Assembly (NCBI GenBank): GCA_027405735.1
Contig: JAPEHQ010000013.1
Coordinates: 1,674,001 to 1,738,000, forward strand
Reading direction: 5' to 3'
Source of the DNA: Mucor racemosus
Lineage: Eukaryota; Mucoromycota; Mucoromycetes; Mucorales; Mucoraceae
Length of the DNA: 64,000 nt
Shown: in pieces, positions 1 to 11,281 of the stretch
How the letters are laid out: the number at the start of each line of letters is the position of its first letter
Position numbering within the stretch: the first letter of the stretch is position 1
Translations under genes and position numbers: made by a program
Notes under the pieces: model-generated
Seen by the model: the letters and a program-made list of their open reading frames with translations, nothing else
Told to the model about the DNA's origin: nothing
The model's database searches: none

Positions 1-3000
1 TAAATTCTTGAAAAAGTTATCAAGTATTATAAAATCTCTTATTTTTAAAACTCACAAGGCTTATAAGCGGAATATTAATTTAGAAAATTATTCTTGTCCA
101 GATCATCAATTTTGACATTTTTTAATTTTTTTTTTCTGATTTTGCAAATCAAGAGTTAATTATACTACCAATTATAAAAACAAAAAATATACACATATAC
201 CACATTTAGCGCTCTATTTGCTCAATAAAAAATAACAAACATTTTTATTGCAAGATACTACATGAAAATTCTTTAACCAAAAATCCGTTTTTGTGACAAA
301 AGTACAAAGTTTCATTACTTAACATTTAATATTAAGCTTTTATAACATGTGTATTAGCTATGGCTACAATTTTCTCTCACAATGTAGTATATTTAAACGT
401 TGATTTTGGTATCAAAATTTGATTTTTCTGATTTTTGATCAAAATCATGAGTGTTGGTAAGGATAAAATGAGCCCCGAAAATTTCCGCTATAAAAACTGA
501 ATTTTCAGACCGTACGTGGTTAAATATAAGAAAAGTAAAAAAAAAAAAGCGCATTTTCATTTAAAATTTAGATATAATATACCATAGTATAAAAGACTGA
601 TTAGCCGTTCGATCGTGTTATGCTCAATTATGGCGTCGCTCTACGGGCTCGCTTTTACAATTTTTTAATGAATGTATGATATGACAGACAGTTTTTCTAG
701 TAGAAAAATGTATGTTTCTATGATAACAGATATTGCCTATTTTGTTTATTAGGTTATGGTTTATGCGCTGTAATGCTGCTTTTACATTGGCTGAAATATG
801 CAATTCAGCAGGGTTTTAATTGCGCTGAATAATGTAAAGCCTTGAAAATCCTTTTCTACGTGCGTTGTTTCTTTTTGTTTTCATATTCCAAGGTAGGATA
901 CTATTCACCGTTTGATAAGGCATATCAGACTATTCAGCTGGTATTTTTTTCTTTTATCCGAATACGCATGCTAACATAAGGGACTAATGTTTTTGATATA
1001 GATAGCAGTAGGTATATTAGAGACTGATATTTTGATTTAACTGCATTCTAAGACCAAATATCATTATTTACTACTGTATTTTTGGACGTATTTCTTGATT
1101 ACCAGATCAAATAGAAGGAAACAATGATACTTATATCTATTCAATACAAAGCTAGTAGAATTTGCTACAAACTCACGAAATATTCTAGAAAAATGATAAA
1201 ATTTCAAATGATATAGAAACACAAAAAAAAAAAAAAAGAATGATCTGATGTCTTGTCGTCTAATAACCATAGTTTTGATCGTAGCTATACTTGAAAACAA
1301 ATCTCTTTACAGCTGACAATCGTAAACTAAAATAATAGGGTTACCAAAGGTTAATTTGTTGTTTAAATTTTATGAGTGATAAAGTACAATTTACTGTATA
1401 ACCTTAGATTTGGCTTGCATTTAAATTTAAGCAGTAAGTGTTATTTAATTTTATGTTCAAGCAAAAACCGTTGTTGCTGTAAGTATTATAGCTATAAACA
1501 CATTTATAAATGATGATGATCATCGTACTGTAAATATATTGACTCTTGCATGTATATTTTTACATCAGCAACGCATTGTTGAATTGTATTGTCTATAATC
1601 TATATTAATAAGAACAAATGTAATTTATAAACCCATTCCAGTAAAAAATGCAATGAAATTTTGAGAACGGCACAACAACGCTCATGTACAAACCAATTTG
1701 TGCCCATACGATGAGTTCATTATATTCACGGTTAGATTTTATTATTATACGCAAATGGGAATAATGATATGCTTATGGGCAATTCTATTATTAAGCACAC
1801 ATGGGATTAATGCCATGCACATGGACAGAATATATAATTCTACACATGCAGGCTTTTCGTTATGCTCGTGTGCAGTTTCTTTTGTTGTGCCCATGTGCAT
1901 CTCGTAATCTTTTTAGCCATTATTTATTGAGCGCAATAACTCATCAGGCTATAGTGTGCAGCCCACCACCACCTGAGCACAACAAAGTCATCTTGTGCAG
2001 CACAGGTCGGTCGTAGTGGCTTTTATATATAAATCCTTTAAATTTGAGATTTTATGGACTTTTTTTGAATCCGGTTATATCATTTTATACTTTTCAAGTT
2101 AGATCTGTTATTAGGCTGATAATATTGTTGGTTGTTGATTTATCGAAAGATAAATCGTATAAAATTAATCAAATGAAAAAGTACCGTTTTATTATGAGCT
2201 TCTAGAGGGGGTTTATATACTAATTGAATGAGTGTATTAAATGTGAGTGATAATATAATTAGAATGAGCATTTGGATATTGTGTTGATATATTGGAATCA
2301 TGCTTCTATGATTCAATAGTAGCATGATGATATACGCATGGAATATGACCTTGCTTGACTTGCATGTTGAACATTATGGTTTGACAGATGTTCTAAATTG
2401 GTAATTCGGTAATTCCTAATTCTGATAGATTAGTTGTATTTAAATTTTACTTAAAACAAGCCTTTGAATAATTAATAACAATACAGTCGAACCTTAATTT
2501 ATGTATGAAATTTTGATACCTGCATCTTATAGCTGCTTGGAATATTTAAATAACCGCGTCCGGGCTGTCCGGTGATTTTTTCTAAAAGTTTAAAGCTTGG
2601 AAATATCACTAGATGGCCGCTTCCGGAGATTGTTCGGCTTTTTTTTTGGAAGAGTGATCATTGGCAAAAATATGAATCATATACTATGTTATATGCCGCT
2701 AAGTACCATATGTTATCACCTTCTAAAGTATCAATAAATCTTACAATCTATTGATCACGACATGTATTGAAGTGCAAAGTCTTGATATCGGATATAAAAA
2801 ACTCCTAGCGTACTAAGTTTAATCCAATAATTGCCAAGAACGCTTGGACCTCAATTATGATACCATATTAATTCATCCCAGCGGTCAATTAATCAAGTAG
2901 CTATCAAATTAACATCTAAGCACATTTAGCGCAGCATTGAAACAAAGCAATTCACAAGATCTACAAGAATGGTTAAATTATGATTGATCCATTTCAATCC

Positions 3001-3030
3001 ATAGATTACTATAAAATAGATCTATGTATG
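1..3030 (+). repeat. Family R repeat, copy 1
   Basis: This is non-coding AT-rich sequence whose first bases match the start of three further copies at 46830, 50612 and 55430. All begin with taaattcttgaaaaagtt and share long colinear stretches. Compared with the 50612 copy, this one has about 300 extra bases near 2131-2433. Its last part (2700-3030) matches, in reverse, the duplicated segments at 30.0-30.4 and 30.65-31.0 kb. No open frame longer than about 80 codons looks like a gene. In the other copies a dynein gene fragment lies about 145 bp upstream, so the equivalent here would lie just outside the window. Confidence 0.8.
2131..2433. mobile_element. MITE-like insertion in repeat R copy 1
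   Basis: This segment is absent from the corresponding place in the R copy at 53.07 kb, where the flanks run together. The flanking TTGT is present on both sides. The ends are loosely inverted (tgatttatc against taatctatc in reverse complement). Part of it (about 2270-2430) is similar to 33100-33260, so it is a dispersed element. The family is not identified, and the exact ends are uncertain by a few bases. Confidence 0.5.
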
Positions 3031-4073
3031 TATCTTTTAGCAGAGTATTTTTATATTAATATCTTTTGATATAACATCTATGTAGCAACATAAACGAAAT
3101 ATTAAAATCAAATATAGCAATTGAATGAGCAAGAGATAATAAATCATGTAAATTAGGATAATTGAATTGTTTCAAGCGTTTTGAACTGAGTACGCCTTTA
3201 CTTTTGGCCTATAAAAATTGATTTATCAGCAAAATCAATTAACAAATAATGATTATGGTGTACCTTTGATAATTTCTGATTTCATCTGCGAGCAGCTGTT
3301 TTTGAAGGGCTAAAGTACAGTTTCCAACAAGAAACCTGTCTTCCTCTGCTTAAGAAAAAATTAAGCCACTGAAAAATCAATGAAGATTGATACAAATTGG
3401 CTGAAAGTTTCAAAATATTATATATCTATATATTATTTTGTAATTGTGTCCAGAATTAAAAATTTAGTATCACATTAATTTGCTGGTTAAATTGTAGGAA
3501 TCAAACGCCCACTCGTTAAAATGAGGTTTGTGAATTTTTAGCAGACCATTTCAGATTAGAAATAGCGCTAAATCAGCGAAAATTAGCATATATGGCAATG
3601 ACAACTATCAAATTTAATAAGTAAACATCCTCTTTATGGTTAATCAAAGTTATAGTGCAATGTGTTCTACATCTATTTTTTTCAAAAAAAAAAAAAAAAA
3701 CTTTGAATATCCAATACGTATTGATTTCAGCAAATGTACGTAAAGAAATCGTTTAAAAACTTCCATAGAACTACCAGATGTTTGAAAATGCAGTACATCT
3801 TTTTGTTAAAAGCCCATCACGCAATCTATGATAAAGCTCGTTGATCTATATGTACAAAAAGTATACATTTAGATGTATATACTGTCTTCAATAATAAAAG
3901 AGACCAGCTTACGTCTACTCTTTGCCTAGGAGTAAGCATTAAATTAGTTGGCCCATAAACCGGCTCAATTCATGCGACGGTAGATATGATTACCCGCTAC
4001 CAGAGCCCCAGGCAGAATAAATAAAAAGGGTTGTTTTTATTTTCGTTGCCCAAAACTTTACTTTTTTCGAAAA
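3031..4073. other. Intergenic, decayed repeat traces
   Basis: I see no gene here. The stretch 3540-3610 is weakly similar to the reverse complement of 15540-15610 (shared core atatggcaatgacaac), which suggests old repeat debris. There is a run of 17 A near 3686. The last 100-200 bases presumably contain the promoter of the PHS1 gene that starts at 4074, but no clear TATA box is visible. Confidence 0.4.
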
Positions 4074-4944
4074 ATGGCTAATAGTAAAAGTAAAATTATA
4101 TTAATTATTATCCGAACAATTCAATCAAACTAATTTTTTTGTGTACAAAGCTACTACGCAACGGCGACAAGAAGATCGTCCACCACCACCTGGTCCAAAG
4201 AACTTTGTCGAATGGTACTTGTTATCCTACAACCAAGTATCTACCATGGGTTGGTTATGGATATTACTTTTGACAGTTTCTGAAATTTACAATAATGATG
4301 GTGACTATAAAGGTGTGTTTGATATTGTGTGGCCTTCTTTGACCTATATACAAACAGCTGCCTTATTTGAGGTAAATTATATAAAACAATCGCAAACGCA
4401 AATACAAGTATACTTAATACTTTTTAGGTTCTTCATTCTTTACTAGGCTGGGTTAGAGCACCTTTAATGACAACCGCCATGCAAGTGGCATCTCGCTTAT
4501 TTTTGGTATGGGCTGTCAATGATGTTATCCCCGAGATTCATACACATTGGTCATTTTCTACCATGATTATTGCATGGTCTATTGCCGAATGTGTGCGTTA
4601 TATATTTTACGTATTTCATCTCAGTGGTGGTGAGGTACCCAAGGTTATTATGTGGGCTCGTTACAATTTTTTTTTAGTATTGTACCCTGTTGGTGTATTT
4701 TCTGAAATGACAATGGTTTATCAAGCATTACCTTATGCCAAAGCAATTAGTCCTTTGTATTATTATGGATTGATTGTGGTTGCGCTTGTTTATATTCCAG
4801 GTAATGACTACTATGATATATTTTTATCCAACAAATTTCTTAATTCAAATTGTATGTGTAGGATTTCCCGTTTTGTTTTCTCACATGTTGACTCAACGTA
4901 AAAGATACATGAGAGGTGAATTGAAAAAGAAGAAGGATAATTAG
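4074..4944 (+). CDS. PHS1: Very-long-chain (3R)-3-hydroxyacyl-CoA dehydratase
   Basis: This enzyme removes water from 3-hydroxyacyl-CoA, the third step of very-long-chain fatty acid elongation in the ER. Four exons are inferred: 4074-4089, 4151-4371, 4428-4800 and 4862-4944, with standard GT..AG introns of 56-61 bp, giving 230 residues, normal for the HACD/PTPLA family. The family signature RYNFFLVLYPVGVFSE holds the catalytic Tyr (in LYPVG) and Glu (in FSE). Several hydrophobic membrane spans are visible. The C terminus ends KKDN, fitting the KKXX ER-retrieval signal. The first exon has only 16 coding bases; joining it gives MANSKTTTQRRQ before the conserved RPPPPGPKNFVEWY. The gene converges on DMC1, with 131 bp between the stop codons. 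Confidence 0.92.
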
Positions 4945-5075
4945 ATGATGTAAATAAATTTAGATGTTTTTATTATATTCATGAGATGTTATATATAAGA
5001 AATGGATAGTATGATGTGCAAATGTATGTATGATTTTATATAATGTAGGTATAGCAAATTGGGGATATTATTCAA

Positions 5076-6641
5076 TTAAAAGGTGATATCAATTATTCCG
5101 CCACTATTGATGGCATAAGATGCTTCGCTTTCAGGCATATCAGGGGAATCGAATAATTTAGCTACTCTTTCTTCACCTCTACCTTTTCTCAAATAGACAC
5201 GAGTAGAAGAACTATAATAAAGATATGATTTGAATAATTAATAATGTATAATCATATTTAGTCTATTCATGAAAACACATACGCATGAGCCTAAATGTAG
5301 TAATTAAAATGTAACATTAGTTTCTGACTTGTATGGTTAATTTAATGTTACATACCAATACGTGTCCACCAACTGGCTTTTTTGGGTCTGCGACAAATGT
5401 CATACCTCCTATGTAAAATGTGCATTAGTCATTCGTGTCATTTGTAATACACTTTTGCATACGAACCTCCTGGATCAGAAGAAACCTGATTAGTCAAGAA
5501 TACAGCAATATTATATTCTTCAGAAATTTTTGTTAATCGACTTAACATTTGATTTAATTTCTGTTGTCTATCAGCTAATTCACCACGACCAGAGTAATCA
5601 CATCTAAAGAGTGAAATAATAGAATCAATGACTAATAAGCGATAAACACCTTTTTGTTCTGCGAAATGAGCAGCTAATTCACTGATTAAATCCATTTGTT
5701 GGTCACTGTTCCATGCACGAGCAACCACAATGTTATCAAGCACAATTTCAGGATCTACGCCAAATCTATCTGCAATAGATACAATACGATCAGGTCTAAA
5801 TGTACCTTCGGTATCAATGTATGCTATGATAAAGATGGTTAATTTATATATGTAGATTATATGTAGATATTTCTACAGTACCTGCTTTGCTATTGGCTCC
5901 TCCATCTTCTTCTGATAATTGAACTTGTACGCATAATGTATGAGCTAATTGAGTTTTACCGGTTCTGTACTCCCCGAAAACTTCAGTCAATGACATGGTT
6001 TGAATTCCACCTTTTGATAATAATATTATTAAGCTTTTTGCGGGGTAATAGGGAAATAATTTGTTTGATTTTACCACCAAGTAATACATCCAATTGTTTA
6101 CTGCCGGTTGAAATTTTGACAACCTTTTCTCTTTGTACAGCGATTTCTTTTGCTGTAACAAAGCCAGGACCCTATTATTGTTTTAAATTTTGGTTAGGAG
6201 ACGCTTCTGGACTCATTCAGCAGTAAAGATTTTACTTGGCTTTTAATAGCTGCTTCTTTAATCTTGTCTACTTTGGTTTCCGATAAGCCCTTGATTTTCA
6301 AGAGAGCTTTCTTGGTCATCATTTGAACTCCCTAAAAATGTTCAATGCATAATTCTTTAGTAGTCGATGGAGATAGCTTACCCTTACTGTACAAACGCCT
6401 GCAGTTTTAAGCTTGGTAATATCAGCAACTCCGATACCATGCATCTGAAGCTCATCAACTTCTGTATAGAACAACTAAATAATAACGTAATCAGATGCGC
6501 TTTTTTAGCTTTGCATTATTAATAGCCATGTTTTACATTTTGCTCTTTATCAGATTCATTTTGTAAATTTAAAGCGTCATAATCATCATTTATTGATTCA
6601 TTTGTACTAGGTACAACAGATGATTCTCTTTTGGAAGGCAT
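5076..6641 (-). CDS. DMC1: Meiotic recombinase Dmc1
   Basis: Dmc1 is the meiosis-specific RecA/Rad51-family strand-exchange ATPase. Nine exons on the minus strand: 6641-6537, 6474-6382, 6331-6236, 6171-6075, 6010-5882, 5823-5467, 5408-5356, 5290-5283 and 5211-5076; all frames close, giving 357 residues. Visible are the N-terminal helix-hairpin-helix (MHGIGVADI, then [15 protein letters not shown]), Walker [10 protein letters not shown] (about residues 143-151), [13 protein letters not shown], Walker B LLVIDS, and [12 protein letters not shown] plus [13 protein letters not shown], which favour Dmc1 over Rad51. The C terminus is [21 protein letters not shown]. Exon 8 is only 8 nt but restores the conserved HVLAHAS-TR segment and the frame. 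The exon 6 donor (GTTCGT) is atypical. The gene is divergent from the small gene at 6957, with 315 bp between start codons. Confidence 0.93.
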
Positions 6642-6901
6642 GAGATTATGTTTATTTTGATGGGAAAGATAAATGTAGTCTTACAAATACGAAATGAAAA
6701 AGAAAAATTGCTTAATAAGGGCTAAATCAAACCAATAAGACGCAATGGTTTCGTTTCATAGATTAAAAAAAGTGAGGTGACAATAAAAAATACAGGGCGG
6801 CTCGTGAGGAGATGGCCCTTTCCTAACGGGTAAATGTTCAAAAAGTGAAATGTTGTAATAATGGTGCTACTTGAATGGTGTGACTTTTTGGATGGTAATA
6901 G

Positions 6902-6909
6902 TATATAAA
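6902..6909 (+). promoter_or_regulatory. TATA box for the small gene at 6957
   Basis: TATATAAA lies 48 bp before the ATG at 6957. It supports real transcription of that small reading frame. The same 315-bp gap must also hold the divergent DMC1 promoter. Confidence 0.5.
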
Positions 6910-6956
6910 CATCAGAAAGATAATCTCTTTTCCTTCTTTATCTTTATTATTAAATC

Positions 6957-7202
6957 ATGTTTTCGAGAATTTTCACTGGTATCCGCAGTTCATTAAACAC
7001 AACTAGATCTTCAACATCAACACAACAGTCAAGCAGCCGACTGTCTTTGGAAGATTCATCCGAGGAATTTGTCAAAAAGAGTCGACCCATTCTCATTTCC
7101 AATCACTCGGGTTCTTCTTCAATTGCTGCAATCTTTGGTTTATCAAACAATAGTGCAGATGACTTTATACAAAAAGATCTCATTTCAACATCACTGTATT
7201 AA
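6957..7202 (+). CDS. Small hypothetical protein, 81 aa
   Basis: I do not recognise this protein. It has 81 residues, starts MFSRIFTGIRSSLNTTRSST and is rich in Ser and Thr, with no clear membrane span. The basic, Ser-rich N terminus could be a mitochondrial presequence or a disordered tail. A TATA box at 6902 and the T/C-rich leader just before the ATG favour an expressed gene. It lies between the DMC1 start (minus strand) and the septin gene, which has its own TATA-like sequence near 7329. It might instead be an upstream reading frame of a long septin transcript. Confidence 0.45.
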   Translation: MFSRIFTGIRSSLNTTRSSTSTQQSSSRLSLEDSSEEFVKKSRPILISNHSGSSSIAAIFGLSNNSADDFIQKDLISTSLY

Positions 7203-7409
7203 AATCCCATAGCAATCGCCCACATCTCTTTTTTTTTGTATACCCTGCCACTGTGTTACATGACAAATTCCATCCAATTGCAATTCCCTGTATAAATAAT
7301 TTTCTTCTTGTGTATTGTGTTATATATTATATATAAAATCCTTTTTTTATTTCGTTTTCTATTTCCCTTCTTTTCTCTCTTGAACTATTTCTAATAAATA
7401 AATAAATAA

Positions 7410-8658
7410 ATGCCTCCTTCTGTATCTTTATCAAATAGTCATCAACCAACCATTGGTGTTGCTCATTTGCCTAATCAAAGACATAAAATTGTCACTAATA
7501 AGGGTATTAACTTTACAGTTATGGTCTGTGGTGAATCTGGTAATGGCAAATCTACATTTGTCAATACTTTATTTACAACAACTCTCAAGGAGCAAAAGGA
7601 TCAGTCCAAAAGACATGAAAAGCAATTAGATAGAACCGTTGAAATCGAAATTACCAAAACAGGTAATTCATAATGTACACTCCCCCCCCCTTTTTTTTTT
7701 GATCTACATTTTCCATATTTTGTTAACATGTTGAAGTAAACAATCAGAAATCGAGGAAAAAATGTTTAAAGTAAAGCTATCCATCATTGATACACCTGGC
7801 TTTGGTGATTATGTGAACAGCCATAATAGTTGGGTCCCTATTTCTGAATTTATTGATGATCAACATGAAAGTTATATGCGCCAAGAACAACAACCCAATC
7901 GAAACAACAAGATTGACATGAGAGTGCATGCATGCTTGTACTTTATCAGGCCTACAGGACATGGCTTAAAGCCTTTGGATATCGAAATGATGAAAAGATT
8001 GGGTTCTCGAGTTAACTTAATACCTGTCATTGCCAAAGCTGATACACTTACACCAAAGGATCTCGAAGCGTTTAAAGAGAGAATTAGAAATGATATAGAT
8101 CAACACTACATCAAAGTCTATCAATGCCCTATTGAAAGTGATGATGAAGAAGTAACTCAATCTAACAAGGATATTACATCTGCTATGCCATTCAGTATCA
8201 TTGGCTCTATTCATGATGTTCAAACAGCAGATGGACGTACCGTTAAAGGCCGTGCTTATTCTTGGGGTGTCGCCGAAGTTGAAAATGAGCAACATTGTGA
8301 TTTCAAGAAATTGAGACACTTGTTGATTCGTTCTCACATGTCTGATTTAATTGAAACCACAGAACTTGTTCATTATGAAAACTACCGTCTTTCTGAAATG
8401 GCTACTCGTAAATTTGGTGAAAGTAAATTTGTCAAGGTTGAGAACCCCAAGCATAGAGAAAAGGAAGAATTGTTGCGTAGAGAGTTTACTGAACAGGTTA
8501 AAAGTGAGGAAAATCGTTTCCGTCAATGGGAAACTCAGCTTGTTTCTGAACGTGATCGTTTGAATAAGGATCTGGAGGCAAGACATGCTCAGATTAAAGC
8601 ACTTGAGTCAGAGTTGGAGTCATTATACCATAAAAATGGTGGTTCAGTTAGACGTTAA
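7410..8658 (+). CDS. CDC12: Septin, Cdc12/AspC class
   Basis: This filament-forming GTPase acts in septum and bud-neck or hyphal collar assembly. Two exons, 7410-7662 and 7748-8658, give 387 residues. Visible are the P-loop GESGNGKS (about 41-48), the G3 motif DTPG (about 99-102), the G4 motif AKAD (about 180-183), the septin unique element (RAYSWGVAEVENEQHCDFKK, then LRHLLIRSHM) and a C-terminal coiled coil from about residue 310. The stretches KQLDRTVEIEI, DQHESYM and RVHACLYFIRPTGH, and the tail EERDRLNKDLEA-like segment (SERDRLNKDLEARHAQIK), match the Cdc12/AspC group better than Cdc3, Cdc10 or Cdc11. The 85-bp intron contains a run of ten C followed by ten T. The gene converges on the PQ-loop gene. 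Confidence 0.93.
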
Positions 8659-9304
8659 CATTTTATCTGAAAAATAAAGATTTGTTGGGTGTAATCTTAC
8701 ATTTTAACCACCGCCAAAAATACACTGTTTTTGAAGGGTTGTTTTATGTGTTGAAAGAGTAAATATTTAAGCAAAACAAAACGTAATAATATACTCTAGC
8801 ATCCGAAATATATAAAAACGTTTTTTGTATTAAATTCTATAGCTTTAATAGAGAGAAACATTACTCGTTTTGGATTCTATTTTTCTTAAAACACTCTCGG
8901 ACTAAAATACATTATACTTATCAAAAAAGTGCTAGAATGCATAAAATAAAATACTAAAAGTTGGGCAATATGTTGATATTTGTTTTTCAATTAAGCTATA
9001 ACAAAAAAGCTTGCTTTAAACACATGTAAAAATCCTTTGAAATCGAGGAAAAAGTTAGCGGGGGTTGAAATAATCTGGTGCAACATTTTCAACTGGAATC
9101 ATGAGGGGAAATCCTCCAAATGTTTATTAGTTCATCATATGATGTGATAACATGTTTGGTATATATTTGTGTGTGTGTTTGTGTAAATGATAATAATAAA
9201 AAAGAAAGGTATACGGTATATATGTCTATTACTATAAAGAAAAGGGAAAAAAAAGGAGGAAAGAAAACTAAAAAGTGGAAAAATTTACAATTATTTACAA
9301 TTCT
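8659..9304. other. 3' intergenic region between convergent genes
   Basis: This 646-bp gap separates the ends of the septin gene and the PQ-loop gene. It contains AATAAA-like sequences close after the septin stop (aaaaataaag, 8670-8680) and a GT-rich stretch near 9165-9190 that could be part of either 3' end. No gene is seen. Confidence 0.4.
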
Positions 9305-10507
9305 CTATACAAGTACATCTTCTGCAGCAGCTATTGCTTGCTGTCTATCTTTGTTTGTATAAAGAGCATATTGAGCAAATATAGTACCATCAAAAATCAA
9401 GGTACCAGCGCTTCCAATAATATAAGGAACAGCTTCCAACATGGTAGCACGTGTTGCATGAGGATTAGTAAAAATACTGAGTACGTAGGTAAGGTTACCC
9501 ATTGCGGCAAAGAAGAACAAAGCCATGGATAATCCTTCACAAGAACGACGACGGAAGTTTTGATAGATTTGTGGTAATCTCGAAGAAAGATAAAGAAATG
9601 TGCAAAGCCAAGCAAAGAATCTACCAACCCAAATGGTCTTGTTACCATCATCAACGACGGCAGTAGTTGCTACTTCAACCAATGTGTTTGCAGAAAATAA
9701 ATCAGTGGCAGATGGCAAATTACCAAAACTAAAGAAACAAAATGCCATCATCATGGTAGTAACGTATTTCTTGGGTTGAGGAGATGAGCCCAAAAGAGAT
9801 GATTGTTCGTTGATTTCTTTGGCTCTTGCACCAGTACTATAAGTGGTATAAAGTGCAGCAGACTTGCTTGTGTTGGCATCAGCAGCAGTTGTTGCTGAGG
9901 GTTTGAATTCTTGATCATCTCCATCGAACCAGCGACGAATACTATTGTTTGTATATTTAACGTAATAAAGCCATTGAAAGCATAAAATGGTATCGATGAT
10001 GGTAAAGTAAATGGATAAAATGATTTGAAATGGAAGTTGGCCTGTAATAATGCAACCAACAAAATTTGCAACATCACCTATTATAAATTCAAGTTAATAA
10101 AGTTGCATTTTAGTTATTGATATCAGGAAACTTACCCGTTAACCAGACCGTCAAGAAACTGAAGCTGAGCCCTTCGGCATCACGAATCCTGTAATTCTTA
10201 ATCACTTGACTATAATGAAAATAATGATGACATGAATAACTAATTGCATATTGTAGATTCAAGAAAGAAAAAAAAAAGAAAACTTACGGCATTTGTGCAT
10301 TTAACCAGCACAATATTGAGAGATAGCCGAATAATAAACTAATCGATTCTTGCCATCCATAAACGCAATCTCCAAAGATGTTCTATTAATTGATCAAACA
10401 TTTGATGAGCACAATGTTGTTTTTTATTTTATATTATCCGAAATGCTTACATATATCCATTGAATAGCTGTTGTGCCATCATTTAAAATTGGGCAAGTTG
10501 TATCCAT
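9305..10507 (-). CDS. PQ-loop vacuolar amino acid transporter (YPQ-like)
   Basis: Members of the YPQ1-3/PQLC2 family (PQ-loop/SWEET superfamily) export cationic amino acids from the vacuole or lysosome; the substrate here is inferred from family only. Four exons on the minus strand: 10507-10451, 10382-10288, 10209-10136 and 10077-9305, giving 332 residues. Two PQ-loop repeats are visible: PQVIKNYRIRDAEGLSFSF, split by an intron just after its Pro codon begins, and PQIYQNFRRRSCEGLSM. About seven hydrophobic spans are spread between them, with a polar, Ser/Thr-rich linker in the middle. Start chosen as the first ATG, giving MDTTCPILND. The gene is divergent from GLY1 (774 bp apart) and convergent with the septin gene. 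Confidence 0.88.
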
Positions 10508-11281
10508 AATTAATGTAGTAGTAGAAAAATAAAGAAATAATATAAAAGAAAGAAGTGCTTTAATGATTTTTGCCCCTCACTTTTATATTGTTTAAAAAAG
10601 AATGCTGCTATTTTTTTTAGAATGCAGCTTTTGGATACATCTGATCTTTTTTACCAAAAGAGGAAAGTAAAATTTGATGAACAAAAGCTACCCAACATCA
10701 AGATGAACACTTACTTATTTAGACTCGTGATTTTTGATCATCAACTCCTCCTCTTTTTCTATTTTCTATCTCCTCCTTTTATCAATCTATAAATTTGATA
10801 TTTAAAAGCAAACCACTTATAATTTACGATGGTCTTAAAACTCTTTAACATTTCTACAAAAATATTAAAAAATTGTAATTTGATCTGTTCCTGAATTTTA
10901 TTGTTATTGTTGCCTAGCAACCAACCTATTTTGTTGCCATCATATATGGCATTATTCACCTGTAAGGAAACTGTGGTGGATCAAAAATAGCCCCTGATTA
11001 TTTATTTATTTTAAATTGTTTATCTGTGTAAATAAATTTTGCTCTATTTATTATGCAGAACTCTTATCAAATCTATGCTTTTTTGTATAATCTCTATATA
11101 TTATACTGTTCAATGGAATAATTTTTCTAATTCGTGGGAATTTTGACAGTACTGTATATAGATCTGTAGTGACTATCTCCTATGGTAAAGCCCTGGGTAT
11201 TTGATCTAAAATGTTACTCAAATGAGCGAAATAATAATAAACTGCTATTCTTTCCTACTAAGAAAATAATAATTTACCACG
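10508..11281. promoter_or_regulatory. Divergent intergenic region, PQ-loop gene / GLY1
   Basis: This 774-bp gap must hold the promoters of both divergent genes. It has CT-rich stretches near 10746-10785 (ctcctcctctttttc). No further gene is convincing; a 66-codon minus-strand frame at 10759-10959 has no recognisable features. Confidence 0.4.

Noticed and set aside
5076..6641. DMC1 as a pseudogene
   Set aside because: Apparent breaks are all explained by splice sites, including the 8-nt exon; every conserved motif is present and the frame closes to the stop.
5076..6641. RAD51 instead of DMC1
   Set aside because: The stretches [25 protein letters not shown] and SPDMPE are Dmc1-like; Rad51 has different residues there.
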